Positions 56,511-64,000 of a stretch of 64,000 nucleotides of DNA are shown here, piece after piece. The DNA lies in the NCBI GenBank assembly GCA_964551315.1, contig CAZKCM010000002.1:62001-126000 (forward strand), in the 5' to 3' direction. Numbering within the stretch: position 1 is the first letter of the stretch; each line of letters opens with the position of its first letter. Under the pieces are notes generated by a model that did not search any database, was not told the DNA's origin, and saw only the letters and a list, made by a program, of their open reading frames with translations. Source of the stretch: Virgifigura sp964551315 (lineage in GTDB: Bacteria > Pseudomonadota > Alphaproteobacteria > Dongiales > Dongiaceae). A program made the position numbers and the translations under genes.

Positions 56511-57623
56511 TCAGAAGCCGGCGCGGACCACCTCCCAATCACGGTTGATCTTGGTGGTGATCTCGGGCGGTTGCGGCCCGACGAAAACGCCCTTGTTGAG
56601 GAGGTCGAGCGGGTTTCTCGGCAGGCCGAGCTCGGTGAGCCGATCTTCGTCCACCAGCTCGAAGGACCGCGCGTTGGAATGGCCGTAGCCCAGCTCGTCG
56701 ATCAGGTAGCTGCCGGCTTCCGGGCCGATTAAGGCATCGATCAGATCATGTGCCCGCTCTGGCTCCGGCGCGTCCTTGTGCAGGACCAGGCCGCAGACCC
56801 AGGTGAGCGCGCCTTCCTTCGGATGGGCGAACTTGACTGGCACGCCCTGGGCCATCAGCTCGACCGCCGTCTCGTTCCAGGTCATGGCGGCGGCCACCTC
56901 GCCGGTTGCCAGCGCCTGCGCCACCGTCGTGATGTCGTTCGTGTACATGCGGAGCAGCGGCCGCTGTTGCAGCAGAAGCTCGCGCACCTTGCGGATGTCT
57001 TCGTCCGTGACGTTGTCCGTGTCGATGCCGGCATAGATCGCGGCGCACCACCAGGCGTCCTCGGCCGCCGCCATCATGGCCAGCCGGCCGGCGTAACGCT
57101 CGTCCCACAGCATCGCCCAGGATTCCTCCCGGCCCTCCAGGTCATAGAGGTCCGTCCGGTAGGTGATGGAGGTCTGTCCCCAGTCGAAGGGAACGAACCA
57201 CTGCTGCCCGTCGAACCGCGTGCCCTTGAGGTCCTTCAACGGCGGGAACACGTCGTTCCAGTTCGACAGCTTGGTCACGTCGATCGGCCGTATGACGCCG
57301 CCGTCCCGCCAGCGCGGCGTGTCGATGCTGCAGGGGTGTATGACGTCGGCGACGAAGCCGGCCCTCAGCTTCTGAAAGGCCTCCTCCGCATCGCCGAAGA
57401 GCGGCGTCTCGGGATCGGCCCCGTATTTTTCCCGATAGGAGCCGAAGAGCTCCGGGACGTCGTAGCCGGACCAGGTGAAATAGGTTGCCTGGTCGGCGCG
57501 ACTCGAACGGCCGGTGAGCGGCAGTACCGCGACGCCAAGACCCACCCCGCCCAGCGTCCGCAACAGCGCGCGGCGCGATGCGGCGCGCCGCAGGATCGGC
57601 CCGGGCCATGAATTTCTGCTCAT
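56511..57623 (-). CDS. polyamine-type ABC transporter binding protein (PotD/PotF-like)
   Basis: 370 aa from ATG 57623. The N-terminus has a twin-arginine-like signal, SRRALLRTLGGVGLGVAVLPL, so it may be exported folded by Tat. The mature protein starts QATYFTWSGYDVPELFGSYREKYG, typical of spermidine/putrescine-binding proteins, with WFVPFDWGQTSITYRTDLYD and EGALTWVCGLVLHKDAPEPERAHDLIDALI later. It ends VVRAGF, a usual end for the family. No permease or ATPase gene is adjacent in the visible sequence; they may lie in the gap or elsewhere. It diverges from the formyltransferase-like gene across a region with two palindromes. Confidence 0.92.
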   Translation of the reverse strand: MSRNSWPGPILRRAASRRALLRTLGGVGLGVAVLPLTGRSSRADQATYFTWSGYDVPELFGSYREKYGADPETPLFGDAEEAFQKLRAGFVADVIHPCSIDTPRWRDGGVIRPIDVTKLSNWNDVFPPLKDLKGTRFDGQQWFVPFDWGQTSITYRTDLYDLEGREESWAMLWDERYAGRLAMMAAAEDAWWCAAIYAGIDTDNVTDEDIRKVRELLLQQRPLLRMYTNDITTVAQALATGEVAAAMTWNETAVELMAQGVPVKFAHPKEGALTWVCGLVLHKDAPEPERAHDLIDALIGPEAGSYLIDELGYGHSNARSFELVDEDRLTELGLPRNPLDLLNKGVFVGPQPPEITTKINRDWEVVRAGF

Positions 57624-57758
57624 TGCGTTTCCCCCTGATCCATTTTGGTTGTTGCCAGCCGCCGCCCCGGATCCAGCGATTCGTGGCGCCGCCGAGCGGC
57701 GGGACAAGGCTACAACCGTTTACTTCAGTTGCGAAGCTGCTTTGCCCTTTTTTGCGCA

Positions 57759-57792
57759 CTGGTATGCCAGGGGCAGACTCTGGTATACCAGA
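57759..57792. promoter_or_regulatory. two phased palindromes, GntR-type operators (candidate)
   Basis: Site 1 is CTGGTATGCCAG (57759-57770, one mismatch from perfect). Site 2 is TCTGGTATACCAGA (57779-57792, perfect). Their centres are 21 bp apart, two helical turns, so two dimers would bind the same DNA face. TGGTATACCA is a known core of FCD-type GntR regulators. They lie between the divergent binding-protein and formyltransferase-like genes and could control both. Confidence 0.65.
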
Positions 57793-57860
57793 ACGACCGT
57801 CGCCGGCCGCGGGGAACGCGCCGCGACGGGATCTCGAGGTTCGAGGGGAGGGAGGAGCCT

Positions 57861-58775
57861 ATGCGGATCATCTTCAATGGACAACAGGCCTTCGGCCAAG
57901 CCGTTCTGGAAGCCCTGCTCGCGCGGGGCGAGGAAATCGTCGGTGTCTATTGCGCCCCGGACAAGGAGGGCAAGAAGGCCGATCCGCTCAAGGAGTTCGC
58001 GGTCGGCCGGAACCTGCCGGTGTTTCAGCCCGCCTCCTTCAAGACCCCGGAAGTGCGCGAGCAGATCGCGTCGTTGAAGCCCGACCTCGGCGTCATGGCC
58101 TATGTGACCCTGTTCGTTCCCGAAGAGATTCTAAATCTCCCGACGCACGGCACGATCCAGTACCATCCCTCGCTCCTGCCGCTGCATCGCGGCCCAAGTT
58201 CCATCAACTGGCCGATCATCTTCGGCGAGACGAAGACGGGCCTCACCATCTTCTGGCCGGACAACGGACTCGATACCGGCCCGATCCTGCTCCAGAAAGA
58301 GGTGGAGATCGGCCCCGACGACACGCTGGGCAGCATCTATTTCGACAAGCTGTTCCCGATGGGCGTGCAGGCGATGCTCGAGGCCGTCGACCTGGTGCGC
58401 AACGGCCAGGCCCCGAAGATCAGGCAGGACGAATCGAAGGCGACCTACGAGGGCTGGTGCCGCAAGGAGGACGTTCAGATCGATTGGTCGAAGCCGGTGG
58501 ACGAGGTCTACAACCTCATCCGCGGCGCCAATCCGCAGCCCGGCGCCTGGACCACGCACGAGGGCAAGATGCTGCAGATCTTCGATGCCGCGAAGATCGC
58601 CGAGGCGGTGGGGCAGCCGGGCGAGGTGACGGCGGTCGGCGGCGACGGCTTCAAGGTCGCGGCCAAGGGTGGCCAGATCCTGGTCAAGCGCGTGCGGCCG
58701 GAGGGCGGCGGCAAGGTGGCGGCGGCGGAGTTCGCCCAGGGCAGCGGGATCGCCAAGGGCGTTCGCTTCGGCTGA
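57861..58775 (+). CDS. formyltransferase-family protein resembling the 10-formyl-THF hydrolase domain of ALDH1L
   Basis: 304 aa from ATG 57861 (MRIIFNGQQAFGQAVLEALLARG), with GGGAGGGAGG just upstream. The N-terminal formyltransferase domain has GVYCAPDKEGKKADPLKEFA, LNLPTHGTIQYHPSLLPLHRGPSSINW (catalytic His in HPSLLP) and FWPDNGLDTGPILLQKEVEI (catalytic Asp). The C-terminal domain has ATYEGWCRKEDVQIDWSKP and NLIRGANPQPGAWT. Wording of these blocks is closer to the hydrolase domain of 10-formyl-THF dehydrogenase than to Met-tRNA formyltransferase. The aldehyde dehydrogenase domain is absent. It probably acts on 10-formyl-THF or formylates an unknown amine. Confidence 0.85.
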   Translation: MRIIFNGQQAFGQAVLEALLARGEEIVGVYCAPDKEGKKADPLKEFAVGRNLPVFQPASFKTPEVREQIASLKPDLGVMAYVTLFVPEEILNLPTHGTIQYHPSLLPLHRGPSSINWPIIFGETKTGLTIFWPDNGLDTGPILLQKEVEIGPDDTLGSIYFDKLFPMGVQAMLEAVDLVRNGQAPKIRQDESKATYEGWCRKEDVQIDWSKPVDEVYNLIRGANPQPGAWTTHEGKMLQIFDAAKIAEAVGQPGEVTAVGGDGFKVAAKGGQILVKRVRPEGGGKVAAAEFAQGSGIAKGVRFG

Positions 58776-58826
58776 TCCGATCGTCCATCCCGCTTACCGG
58801 AATGAGGGGGCGGAGCTGATCCGTGC

Positions 58827-58851
58827 AGGGGCGGGTTTCAAACCCGCCCCT
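58827..58851. terminator. bidirectional terminator between the formyltransferase-like gene and spoVR
   Basis: A 25-nt palindrome: AGGGGCGGGTTT (58827-58838) and AAACCCGCCCCT (58840-58851) around a single central base. It lies between convergent genes; the A/T-rich tip makes a stable GC-clamped hairpin in either direction. Confidence 0.75.
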
Positions 58852-58870
58852 CGGCATTCGGGCACCGGCC

Positions 58871-60307
58871 TCAGTCGATCTCCTTCAGCCGGAATCCGTC
58901 GGCGTCGTGGCTCAGCATGCAAGCCTCGCCGTCGACCACCGTCTCGAGATGGACCGGACGGTCCCACAGCCGGTAGAGATGGGCCAGGGTCTTCTCCGCG
59001 TGCTCCAGCTGCAGGTCGCGGCCATCGTGCTCGTGCGTCAGATGCAGTTCACCGCGGTGGTTGTAGTCGGCGTCGACGATGCGGATGACGGGGACGCCGC
59101 CCATGCCGACCTGCCGGAGCAAGGTCTGCTTGATGTCCTGCCATTCCTCGTCGCTTGGGACCTTGGTGACGATAAGCGCATCGTCGCGCGGCGCGTATTC
59201 GAAGAGCCCCAGTTCGCGGACCAGATCCTTGGTGAGGAAGCGCCGCAGGAAGGAGACGTCGCGGTCCACCTCGCGCACCTCGAACAGCTTTTCGAGGCCG
59301 CTCTTCGCCGGCGTGCCGCCGCTGCTCTCGAAATCGTCGGCCGCCGACTCGTCGTAGCGCCGGCGGATGTCCTCCCAGATCCCGAGGCCGAGGCAGTAGG
59401 GATTGATGTCGCCGGGGATCGGCTGCACCACCTGATTGTGGCGGACGAGGAACTCCAGATAGATGTCCTGGGGCAGGTCGAGGCTGTTCATGATCTGCCG
59501 GTGCCAGTAGGTGGCCCAGCCTTCGTTCATGATCTTGGTCTCGATCTGCGGGATGAAGTACTGCGATTCCTCGTGGACGATCGTCAGCAGGTCCTTCTCC
59601 CACTCGGAGAGGCGGCGGTTGTGGTCCCGGATGAAGAGAAGCAGGTCCTCCTCGGGCTCCAGCGGCACCCTCTCGAGATCCGGATCGGCGCGCTCCACCC
59701 GCTTGTGGATCTGGCGGTAGGGATCGGGCGGCGGCTCGGCGGCCTCGATCGCCCGCGCCCGCTGCTCTTCGCGCGACAGCTTGCGGATGGCCGGGTTGCG
59801 CCGGCACTGCAGCGACAGCGCGTGCGCCGCGTCGAGAACCGCATCGACCTTCTCCAGCCCGATCGACGGATCCTCTATGTAGGAGCGGACCCGGTCGGCG
59901 CGCGCCTTGAACGCCCGGATGACGAGCTCAGGATGGGTCGACCGGAAGGTGAAGTTGTTCCGGAAGAAGTCGTTGTGCCCATAGACGTGGGCGATCGTGA
60001 GAATCTGCAGGCACAGCGAGTTCTCGTTCACGAGATAGGCGAGGCACGGGTCCGAGTTGATCACCATCTCGTAGGGCAGCCCGGTCATCCCGTGGTCGTA
60101 GAGCGTCTTCAGCCGTTCGTAGGCTTTGCCATAGGACCAGTGAGGATAGTGGGATGGCATGCCGTGATAGGCCATGTAGCCCAGCATCTGGGTGTGGTCG
60201 CAGATCTCGAATTCCTGGGGGAAGCAGGACAGTCCGAACTCTTCGACCTTCTCGCGGATGCGGGCGTCCCAATACTCCAGGTCCTTGACGTCGTAGGCTC
60301 GCGCCAT
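58871..60307 (-). CDS. spoVR: SpoVR-family protein
   Basis: 478 aa from ATG 60307 (MARAYDVKDLEYWDARIREKV). Conserved SpoVR blocks: HTQMLGYMAYHGMPSHYPHW, YEMVINSDPCLAYLVNENS, TIAHVYGHNDFFRNN, HEESQYFIPQIETKIMNEGWATYWH and INPYCLGLGIWEDI. The HxxxN and E/H-rich motifs look like a metalloprotein, but the family's biochemistry is unknown. It is the last gene of the prkA-yeaH-spoVR set, 52 nt after yeaH, a module conserved across bacteria and tied to stationary-phase and nutrient stress. Confidence 0.95.
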   Translation of the reverse strand: MARAYDVKDLEYWDARIREKVEEFGLSCFPQEFEICDHTQMLGYMAYHGMPSHYPHWSYGKAYERLKTLYDHGMTGLPYEMVINSDPCLAYLVNENSLCLQILTIAHVYGHNDFFRNNFTFRSTHPELVIRAFKARADRVRSYIEDPSIGLEKVDAVLDAAHALSLQCRRNPAIRKLSREEQRARAIEAAEPPPDPYRQIHKRVERADPDLERVPLEPEEDLLLFIRDHNRRLSEWEKDLLTIVHEESQYFIPQIETKIMNEGWATYWHRQIMNSLDLPQDIYLEFLVRHNQVVQPIPGDINPYCLGLGIWEDIRRRYDESAADDFESSGGTPAKSGLEKLFEVREVDRDVSFLRRFLTKDLVRELGLFEYAPRDDALIVTKVPSDEEWQDIKQTLLRQVGMGGVPVIRIVDADYNHRGELHLTHEHDGRDLQLEHAEKTLAHLYRLWDRPVHLETVVDGEACMLSHDADGFRLKEID

Positions 60308-60359
60308 GCGGTGTGCCTCCGGTTCTCCCTTGCGTCTCAACGGCGTTCGGGTGGCGGGG

Positions 60360-61556
60360 TTACGGCACCAGCTCCTCCGTGTCGCGCTCGCGAAGCAGCA
60401 GCGCCTTGAAGCTCGGCCACAGGTCTTCCTTGCGTTTGATCTCGACCGCCTGGAAATTGTCGGCGCCGATGTCCTTGAACACGTCCAGCATGGAGCTGTG
60501 GCCGAACAGCGAGGCGCGTGGCTTGATCTCGCCGTAACCGAACAGGTTGCACACCTCGCACAGCTTCTGCGCCAGCTTCCGGGCCTCCGGGTTGTCGCTT
60601 CGCAGATTCTCACCGTCCGAACAGTGGAAGGCGTAGATGTTCCAGAGCGAGGGGTGATACCGCTCCTGGATCACCTCCAGCGCCTTGGCGTATCCCGACG
60701 ACAGGATCGTGCCGCCGGATTCGCCCTTCGAGAAGAACTCCTGCTCGCTCACCTCGCGCGCTTCGGTGTGGTGCGCGATGAAGACCAGCTCGACGTTGCG
60801 ATAGCGGGTCCGCACGAAGTGGTAGAGCAGAAAGAAGAAGCTGCGGGCGAGGTACTTTTTCATCGCGTCCATGGACCCGGAGGTGTCCATGATGCAGATC
60901 ACGACCGCGTTGGATTCCTCCGTGACGTCGGGAACTCGCCGGCGGTAGCGGAGGTCGTCCCGGTGGAACGGAAACCGTTGCTCGGCGACCTCCGGATCCG
61001 GCTCCGGCCCGCGGATGGCGACCTTGCGGCGGATGCGTTCGCGCGCCGACTTGCGCTTGTCGAGATGCACCCGGATGCCGGCCCGCCGGTAGCCGAGCCG
61101 GCGGGTGCCGTGAACCACGAGGCTCTCGCGCAGCCTTTTCCGTTCGAGGTCCGGCAGGTGCAGGTCCTCGAACATGATGTCGACAAGCTCTTCGACCGTG
61201 ATGTCGGTCTCGTAGTAGTCCACGCCGGGGCGATCGCCCGCCTCTCCCTTGCCGCCGCCGGGGCCGTCGCCCTGCGACCGGCCGACCACCTGTCCGCGCT
61301 CCACCTCCCCCCCGCCGGACGCCGCGACACGGGGCGTGTTCTTGCCGTAGACGAAGCGATACTCCTTGATGCCGCGGATCGGCACCTTGACCACCTTGTC
61401 GGGGCTCTGGGTGATGATCGCCTCTTCGGCGACGATGTCGGCGATGTTCTCGCGAATCGCCTGCCGCACCTTCTGGCGATGCCGCAGCCGGTCCGTGGCG
61501 CTGCGATCCGACCGCAGGGAATCCGACGCGGAGTAAGGGCGAAAGACAGCATTCAT
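60360..61556 (-). CDS. yeaH: YeaH/YhbH family protein (DUF444, vWA-like)
   Basis: 398 aa. The N-terminus is basic (DRLRHRQKVRQAIRENIADI). A Gly-rich linker near residue 80-105 precedes the DUF444 core. The C-terminal half has a von Willebrand A fold with a MIDAS-like motif in VICIMDTSGSMDAMKKYLARSFF (DxSxS) and a later Ser/Thr-Asp pair. It functions with the PrkA kinase, whose gene lies 81 nt upstream, in stress signalling. Cytoplasmic. Confidence 0.95.
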   Translation of the reverse strand: MNAVFRPYSASDSLRSDRSATDRLRHRQKVRQAIRENIADIVAEEAIITQSPDKVVKVPIRGIKEYRFVYGKNTPRVAASGGGEVERGQVVGRSQGDGPGGGKGEAGDRPGVDYYETDITVEELVDIMFEDLHLPDLERKRLRESLVVHGTRRLGYRRAGIRVHLDKRKSARERIRRKVAIRGPEPDPEVAEQRFPFHRDDLRYRRRVPDVTEESNAVVICIMDTSGSMDAMKKYLARSFFFLLYHFVRTRYRNVELVFIAHHTEAREVSEQEFFSKGESGGTILSSGYAKALEVIQERYHPSLWNIYAFHCSDGENLRSDNPEARKLAQKLCEVCNLFGYGEIKPRASLFGHSSMLDVFKDIGADNFQAVEIKRKEDLWPSFKALLLRERDTEELVP

Positions 61557-61637
61557 GGTCGTCGCCTACTTGGCAGCGCTAACAGGCGGCGGCCCTGCGC
61601 GGGCCGGCGCCCGGGCAGCGACGGTGGGAGCGTCCGG

Positions 61638-63575
61638 CTAATCCTTCCACAGGTTGTTGGCCGCATATTTCAGCACCACCTCCGCCGAGTACTCATTATA
61701 GCCCTTTTCGAAGAGGTTTTTGACCAGAGAGTCGTACTTCTCCTTCTGCTCCTCGTCCCGGGTGCGCGCCTTGGTGATGACGCGGCTGATCTCGCGCACC
61801 GAGCTGGTGAGCTTCTTCTCGATCGCCTCCTTCAGCGGCTCGTAGCTCTTGTAGGAGATCTTCTCGCCGCGCCGTCCGGCCGCCCAGAGATAGGCGATCA
61901 CCTCCTGGCGGAAGCCGTCCGCCGCGGGGCCGATAATCGCGATCTGCTCCTCGATCGAGCGCAGGAACACCTGGTCGGGCTGCAGCTCTTCCTTGGTGTT
62001 GCGGTCCTTGACCTTCTCGTTGTTGACGTAGGCCTCGGCGTGGTCGAGGTAGTTCTGGAACAGGTCCTCCGCCTGCTCCTCGTAGGCGTAGACGAAGGCC
62101 TTCGTGATCTCCGTCTCGAGAATCTCGAGATAGGCCTTGTGGATGGTGTCCTGCAGGAATTCGAGATAGCGCTTGCGCGTGTTGTCCGGGAAGTCCGCCT
62201 CCTTGACCATCTTGATCAAGGCTTCGCGTATATGGATCGGCGTGACGCCCTCGGGGCTGTCGGTGAGCGCGTTGTCCAGCGCCTTCATGATGAAGCGCGG
62301 CGAGATGCCGGTCATGCCCTCGGAACGCGCTTCCTCCCGCAGCTCGTCGAGACTGACCTTCTTGGTGCGGCCCTTTTCGACGACCTCCTCGCCGTTGTAC
62401 AGCTTCAGCTTGGTCATCAGGTCGCACTTGGTCGACGGCGACAGACGGCTCAGGATCGCGAACATCGCCGCGATCTCCAGCGTGTGCGGCGCAACATGTG
62501 CCTCGAACCGCGAGCTCTTCAGCAGCTTCTCATAGATCTTCACCTCCTCCGTCAGGCGGAGGTTGTAGGGCACGCGGATCCGCACGATCCGGTCGAGGAT
62601 CGCCTCGTTCGTCGGATCGGCCTTGAACTTCTGCCACTCCGCCTCGTTGGAGTGGGCGACGATGACCGTATCGACATAGACGGCGCCGTGTCGGCCCGGG
62701 GCCGGAACGAACTTCTCCTGGGTCGCCGTGATGATCGTGTGCAGGTACTCCGTCTCGTTCTTGAAGATCTCGATGAACTCGATGATGCCACGGTTGCCGG
62801 CATTGAAGGCGCCGTTGAGCTCCAGAACCCGCGGATCGCCCTCGGCGTAGCGATCGAGCTTCGATATGTCCTCGGACCCGATCAGGATCGAGGTGTCCTG
62901 GTTGTTCGGGTCGACCGGCGGCACGATGGCCATGCCGCGCCGGGCCTGCTTCGAGAAGGTGACCGTGGTGACGGGCACGTCCTCGTAGCGGCTGTCGAAC
63001 TCGTGTTCCAGGCGATAGCGGCAGATCGGGCAGAGGTCGCCCTCGATGGTGACGCCCAGCATCTTCTCGAACTCGCGCCGCAGGTGCCGCGGAATCAGAT
63101 GCAGCGGCTCCTCATGCATCGGGCAGCCCTCGATCGCGTACATCGGGTCCGACTCCTCGAGGCCGCGGCGCAGTTTTTCGGCCAGAGAACTCTTGCCCGC
63201 GCCGACGGGGCCCAGCAGATAGAGGACCTGCCGGCTTTCCTCGCCCTTGAGGGCGGCGGAATGGAGATAGCGCACGATCTGCGCGATGGTGCGCTCGATG
63301 CCGAAGAACTCCTCTTTGAAGAAGCCGTAGACCTTAACCGGATCGTCACCGAACAGGCGCTGGATTCGGGGGTCTTCCGACTTCGCGAGGTCCTCCTGGC
63401 CGTGCTCGAGGACGAGGTCGTAGAGCCGCGCATGGGCGAGCTTGCAGATGCTTGGATCCTCTTTCACCTTCTCGAGGTACTGCAGAAAGCTGCCGCGCCA
63501 GAGCTTGGCCTCGCGCAGGCTCCGATCCTTCTCGATAAGCTCGGCGAACGAAGTCGTTTCCTTCTGCTTGTCCAT
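61638..63575 (-). CDS. prkA: PrkA/YeaG-family serine protein kinase
   Basis: 645 aa from ATG 63575 (MDKQKETTSFAELIEKDRSLR), the usual length. An AAA-type ATPase/kinase: Walker A is GPVGAGKSSLAEKL near residue 105; the inserted zinc-ribbon-like segment EGDLCPICRYRLEHEF follows; the C-terminal PrkA domain includes VNNEKVKDRNTKEELQPDQVFLRSIEEQIA. YeaG-type kinases phosphorylate Ser/Thr under nutrient stress and work with YeaH. First gene of the module; its promoter should lie in 63576-63880. Confidence 0.95.
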   Translation of the reverse strand: MDKQKETTSFAELIEKDRSLREAKLWRGSFLQYLEKVKEDPSICKLAHARLYDLVLEHGQEDLAKSEDPRIQRLFGDDPVKVYGFFKEEFFGIERTIAQIVRYLHSAALKGEESRQVLYLLGPVGAGKSSLAEKLRRGLEESDPMYAIEGCPMHEEPLHLIPRHLRREFEKMLGVTIEGDLCPICRYRLEHEFDSRYEDVPVTTVTFSKQARRGMAIVPPVDPNNQDTSILIGSEDISKLDRYAEGDPRVLELNGAFNAGNRGIIEFIEIFKNETEYLHTIITATQEKFVPAPGRHGAVYVDTVIVAHSNEAEWQKFKADPTNEAILDRIVRIRVPYNLRLTEEVKIYEKLLKSSRFEAHVAPHTLEIAAMFAILSRLSPSTKCDLMTKLKLYNGEEVVEKGRTKKVSLDELREEARSEGMTGISPRFIMKALDNALTDSPEGVTPIHIREALIKMVKEADFPDNTRKRYLEFLQDTIHKAYLEILETEITKAFVYAYEEQAEDLFQNYLDHAEAYVNNEKVKDRNTKEELQPDQVFLRSIEEQIAIIGPAADGFRQEVIAYLWAAGRRGEKISYKSYEPLKEAIEKKLTSSVREISRVITKARTRDEEQKEKYDSLVKNLFEKGYNEYSAEVVLKYAANNLWKD

Positions 63576-63880
63576 GGCTACTCCCAAACACCCCAAAGGT
63601 TAAAGCCCTGAGCCCGACGTTGTTATGGTGGTTGTTGATCCTTGCCGCGTTCTCTCCTCATGACGTGGCCCGCAAACCCGTGGGATCAACCCCTGTGCGG
63701 CCCGTTTCCGCCGATCTTGCGGCGGATCTCCGAAGGATGCCCCCTATGCCAGGAGGGCGGCCTTGCCTTTCTCGGCGGCGAGTCCAGCATCGCCCTAAAA
63801 TGGTTAACATAAGATGGTTAGAAACGCTTCCGTCATCGTTTTCGCACGCCAAAAGATTAACTGCGCAACCGCGCCTATGG
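63576..63880. other. upstream region of prkA, AT-rich with TAACCAT repeats
   Basis: No protein gene is supported. The stretch 63795-63870 is much richer in A/T than the genome average. On the minus strand it holds two direct TAACCAT elements (at about 63814-63820 and 63800-63806), the second within TTAACCAT, the half-site known for the cell-cycle regulator CtrA, but the spacing does not match the CtrA TTAA-N7-TTAA form. A promoter for the prkA module is likely here. Confidence 0.4.
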
Positions 63881-64000
63881 TTGCGTTTCGATAGGAGCAA
63901 AATCGCGGCGCGAAGGGGCGGTGAGCCCGCCGGGGCCGAGGCGGATCGCCCGGTGGACCCGGTTCCGCGCGCCTGCCGCGATTGTCCGATTCCCGATGTT
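63881..64000 (+). CDS. possible start of a protein with a CxxC near its N-terminus, cut by the window edge
   Basis: One plus-strand frame is open from 63821 to the end; TTG 63881 is a possible start. It reads ...AGAEADRPVDPVPRACRDCP at the edge. A Cys-x-x-Cys-Pro just before a hydrophobic strand resembles the N-terminus of formylglycine-generating-enzyme-like (SUMF1) proteins. Too short to be sure that it is coding. Confidence 0.25.
   Translation, partial: MRFDRSKIAARRGGEPAGAEADRPVDPVPRACRDCPIPDV

Noticed and set aside
60306..63611. 1101-codon open frame on the plus strand
   Set aside because: It lies opposite yeaH, prkA and part of spoVR; the composition (His/Arg/Asp-rich, no domains) is the mirror of GC-rich codon bias in the real minus-strand genes.
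63658..63900. 80-codon minus-strand frame upstream of prkA
   Set aside because: No ribosome site, no homologous pattern, and it spans the AT-rich probable promoter region.

Overview
The window is 64 kb of GC-rich DNA from a draft scaffold; three runs of exactly 100 N (37816-37915, 48037-48136, 56285-56384) are assembly placeholders of unknown real length. The gene set points to an alphaproteobacterium, probably of the Rhodospirillales/Kiloniellales type. This rests on a complete System I cytochrome c maturation locus (ccmA-I) divergent from acnA, FdxA followed by CarD, an alphaproteobacterial-type RpoH, a Suv3-like helicase paired with an S4 RNA-binding protein, DUF938, HtpG and the prkA-yeaH-spoVR module. 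The assignment is inferred from gene content and order; no 16S gene is present.

Layout. 1-3.4 kb (minus): glycogen-debranching-type protein (cut by the left edge), GT4 glycosyltransferase, hemerythrin-like protein. 3.4-6.6 kb (minus): polar amino acid ABC transporter. 6.8-7.8 kb: Rieske oxygenase. 7.9-15.5 kb (minus): ccmABCDEFGHI. 16-18.7 kb: acnA, with a strongly structured spacer between it and ccmA. 18.8-21.7 kb (minus): haloacetate-dehalogenase-like hydrolase and htpG, which has a heat-shock-type promoter. 22-30.5 kb (mostly plus): helicase, S4 protein, M48 lipoprotein, TerB-like protein, fdxA, carD, a catalytically dead-looking PPP-type phosphatase, rpoH. 30.5-34.9 kb (minus): adenylate cyclase, M48-LysM protease, degenerate thermonuclease. 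35-38 kb: proline iminopeptidase, arsR-arsI, a decayed arsC, DUF421 protein, gap, tRNA-Arg(CCT). 38-47.9 kb: EAL phosphodiesterase, surface-polysaccharide GT-B protein, small membrane proteins, PAP2 and VanZ proteins, a cydB relic, SDR, HAD phosphatase, cytochrome c. 48-54.6 kb (minus): peptide-type ABC transporter enclosing a formamidase/acetamidase. 54.9-58.8 kb: membrane proteins, polyamine-type binding protein, and a 10-formyl-THF-hydrolase-like protein behind two phased palindromes. 58.9-63.6 kb (minus): spoVR, yeaH, prkA.

Together the genes describe an aerobic chemoorganotroph that imports amino acids, peptides/amides and polyamines, builds c-type cytochromes, and has several stress-control devices (RpoH/HtpG, CarD, PrkA/YeaH/SpoVR, cyclic nucleotide signalling). 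The points most worth a second look are the pseudo-phosphatase between carD and rpoH, the hairpin array with a terminator ahead of ccmA, the leaderless arsR promoter-operator, the twin palindromes at 57.76-57.79 kb, and a small membrane protein whose TAA stop is followed in frame by a 10-residue-period Gly-rich reading frame.
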